Positions 63,708 to 64,000 of a DNA stretch of 64,000 nt are shown piece after piece (positions within the stretch are counted from its first letter, which is position 1; each line of letters opens with the position of its first letter). The notes below the pieces were generated by a model. That model made no database searches. It had not been told where the DNA came from and worked only from the letters and a program-made list of their open reading frames with translations. Source of the DNA: Sporosarcina sp. Marseille-Q4943 (GTDB lineage: Bacteria > Bacillota > Bacilli > Bacillales_A > Planococcaceae); assembly GCF_943736995.1 (NCBI RefSeq), contig NZ_CALSFT010000002.1, positions 434,001 through 498,000 of the forward strand, given 5' to 3'. The position numbers were made by a program, and so were the translations under genes.

Positions 63708-64000
63708 AAATATCAGTCCTCCTATAATTTCTCGTATTAAAAAGTTCTAAGTCATTCAAAATATAATTCATTATATTATACTATTTTCTGTTAAAATGAA
63801 TCTAAATTCGGCTTTCGAATAAATCTTATTGACATAGGTAAACCTAGGTATTAATCAAAATAGCCAACGAGAAAGCACAGGTACCTAATTTCTGTTTCTT
63901 GTTGAATTCGGAGTTGTTCTGGAACTTTGCACATTTCAATTATTTAGTTTTTATCTACATTAATCTGGTGATGAACAAAAGAAGAGCTTATTAATTGTCC
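63708..64000. other. AT-rich region upstream of the CBASS module
   Basis: Very AT-rich; minus-strand TATAAT at 63780-63775 is a possible -10 about 70 bases before the GTG. No gene is seen up to the window end. Confidence 0.35.

Noticed and set aside
1..64000. CRISPR arrays, rRNA and tRNA genes
   Set aside because: No regularly spaced identical repeats and no recognisable rRNA or tRNA sequence were seen.

Overview
The window looks like chromosome from a Gram-positive, S-layer-bearing member of the Bacillaceae/Planococcaceae, most like Sporosarcina. The evidence is two SLH-domain surface proteins with AGGAGG-type ribosome binding sites, a CpsD/CapB-type tyrosine kinase with its PHP phosphatase, a TagA-type glycosyltransferase, IS21 and group II intron debris, and two long GC-rich intergenic repeats of a kind I recall from these genera. 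No rRNA, tRNA or CRISPR array was seen. The assignment rests on recognition, not on a search.

Layout. 1-3.3 kb: end of an S41 protease, then a UDP-ManNAc-dehydrogenase-like gene and a TagA-like glycosyltransferase. 3.3-9.9 kb: a major S-layer gene (4373-7909) with a strong promoter and repeat-rich leader. It is followed by a terminator, an ORF-less group II intron (about 8033-8755) and an open, in-phase S-layer-like C-terminal reading frame (8756-9856). A second intron, of group IIC type with its own reverse transcriptase, sits directly after the next terminator (9912-11799). 11.9-15 kb: transposase remnant, CoiA-like nuclease and a small ORF. 15-19.5 kb: secreted anchored protein, VanZ protein, second SLH protein, SGNH hydrolase. 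19.6-34.7 kb: a surface glycan locus with a Wzz-like protein, tyrosine kinase, phosphatase, 4,6-dehydratase, flippase, polymerase, glycosyltransferases, sugar dehydrogenase and epimerase, and a bacillosamine-like set (dehydratase, aminotransferase, acetyltransferase, PglC-type initiating transferase). 35.3-40 kb: an M20 amidohydrolase operon with two membrane proteins, divergent from a GAF/PucR-type regulator. 40-42.4 kb: mobile relics and REP-like repeats. 42.4-59 kb: a LacI-regulated catabolic cluster. It holds an SDR, Fe-ADH, ALDH, cupin, alpha/beta hydrolase, HpcH aldolase, amidase, a complete sugar-type ABC importer, two tandem double-SnoaL proteins and a HisD paralogue. 60-61.3 kb: a broken MBL/excalibur gene next to an intact DUF3006 gene. 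61.4-63.7 kb: a two-gene CBASS-like defence module, a CD-NTase with an AGS-C-type C-terminus and a membrane NUDIX-like effector.

The two most interesting parts are these. First, the S-layer gene / group II intron / alternative C-terminal exon arrangement recalls the alternatively spliced S-layer gene described in Clostridium tetani. Second, the 17-kb catabolic cluster has an unknown substrate and is built around duplicated double-SnoaL proteins and two near-identical palindromic candidate operators.
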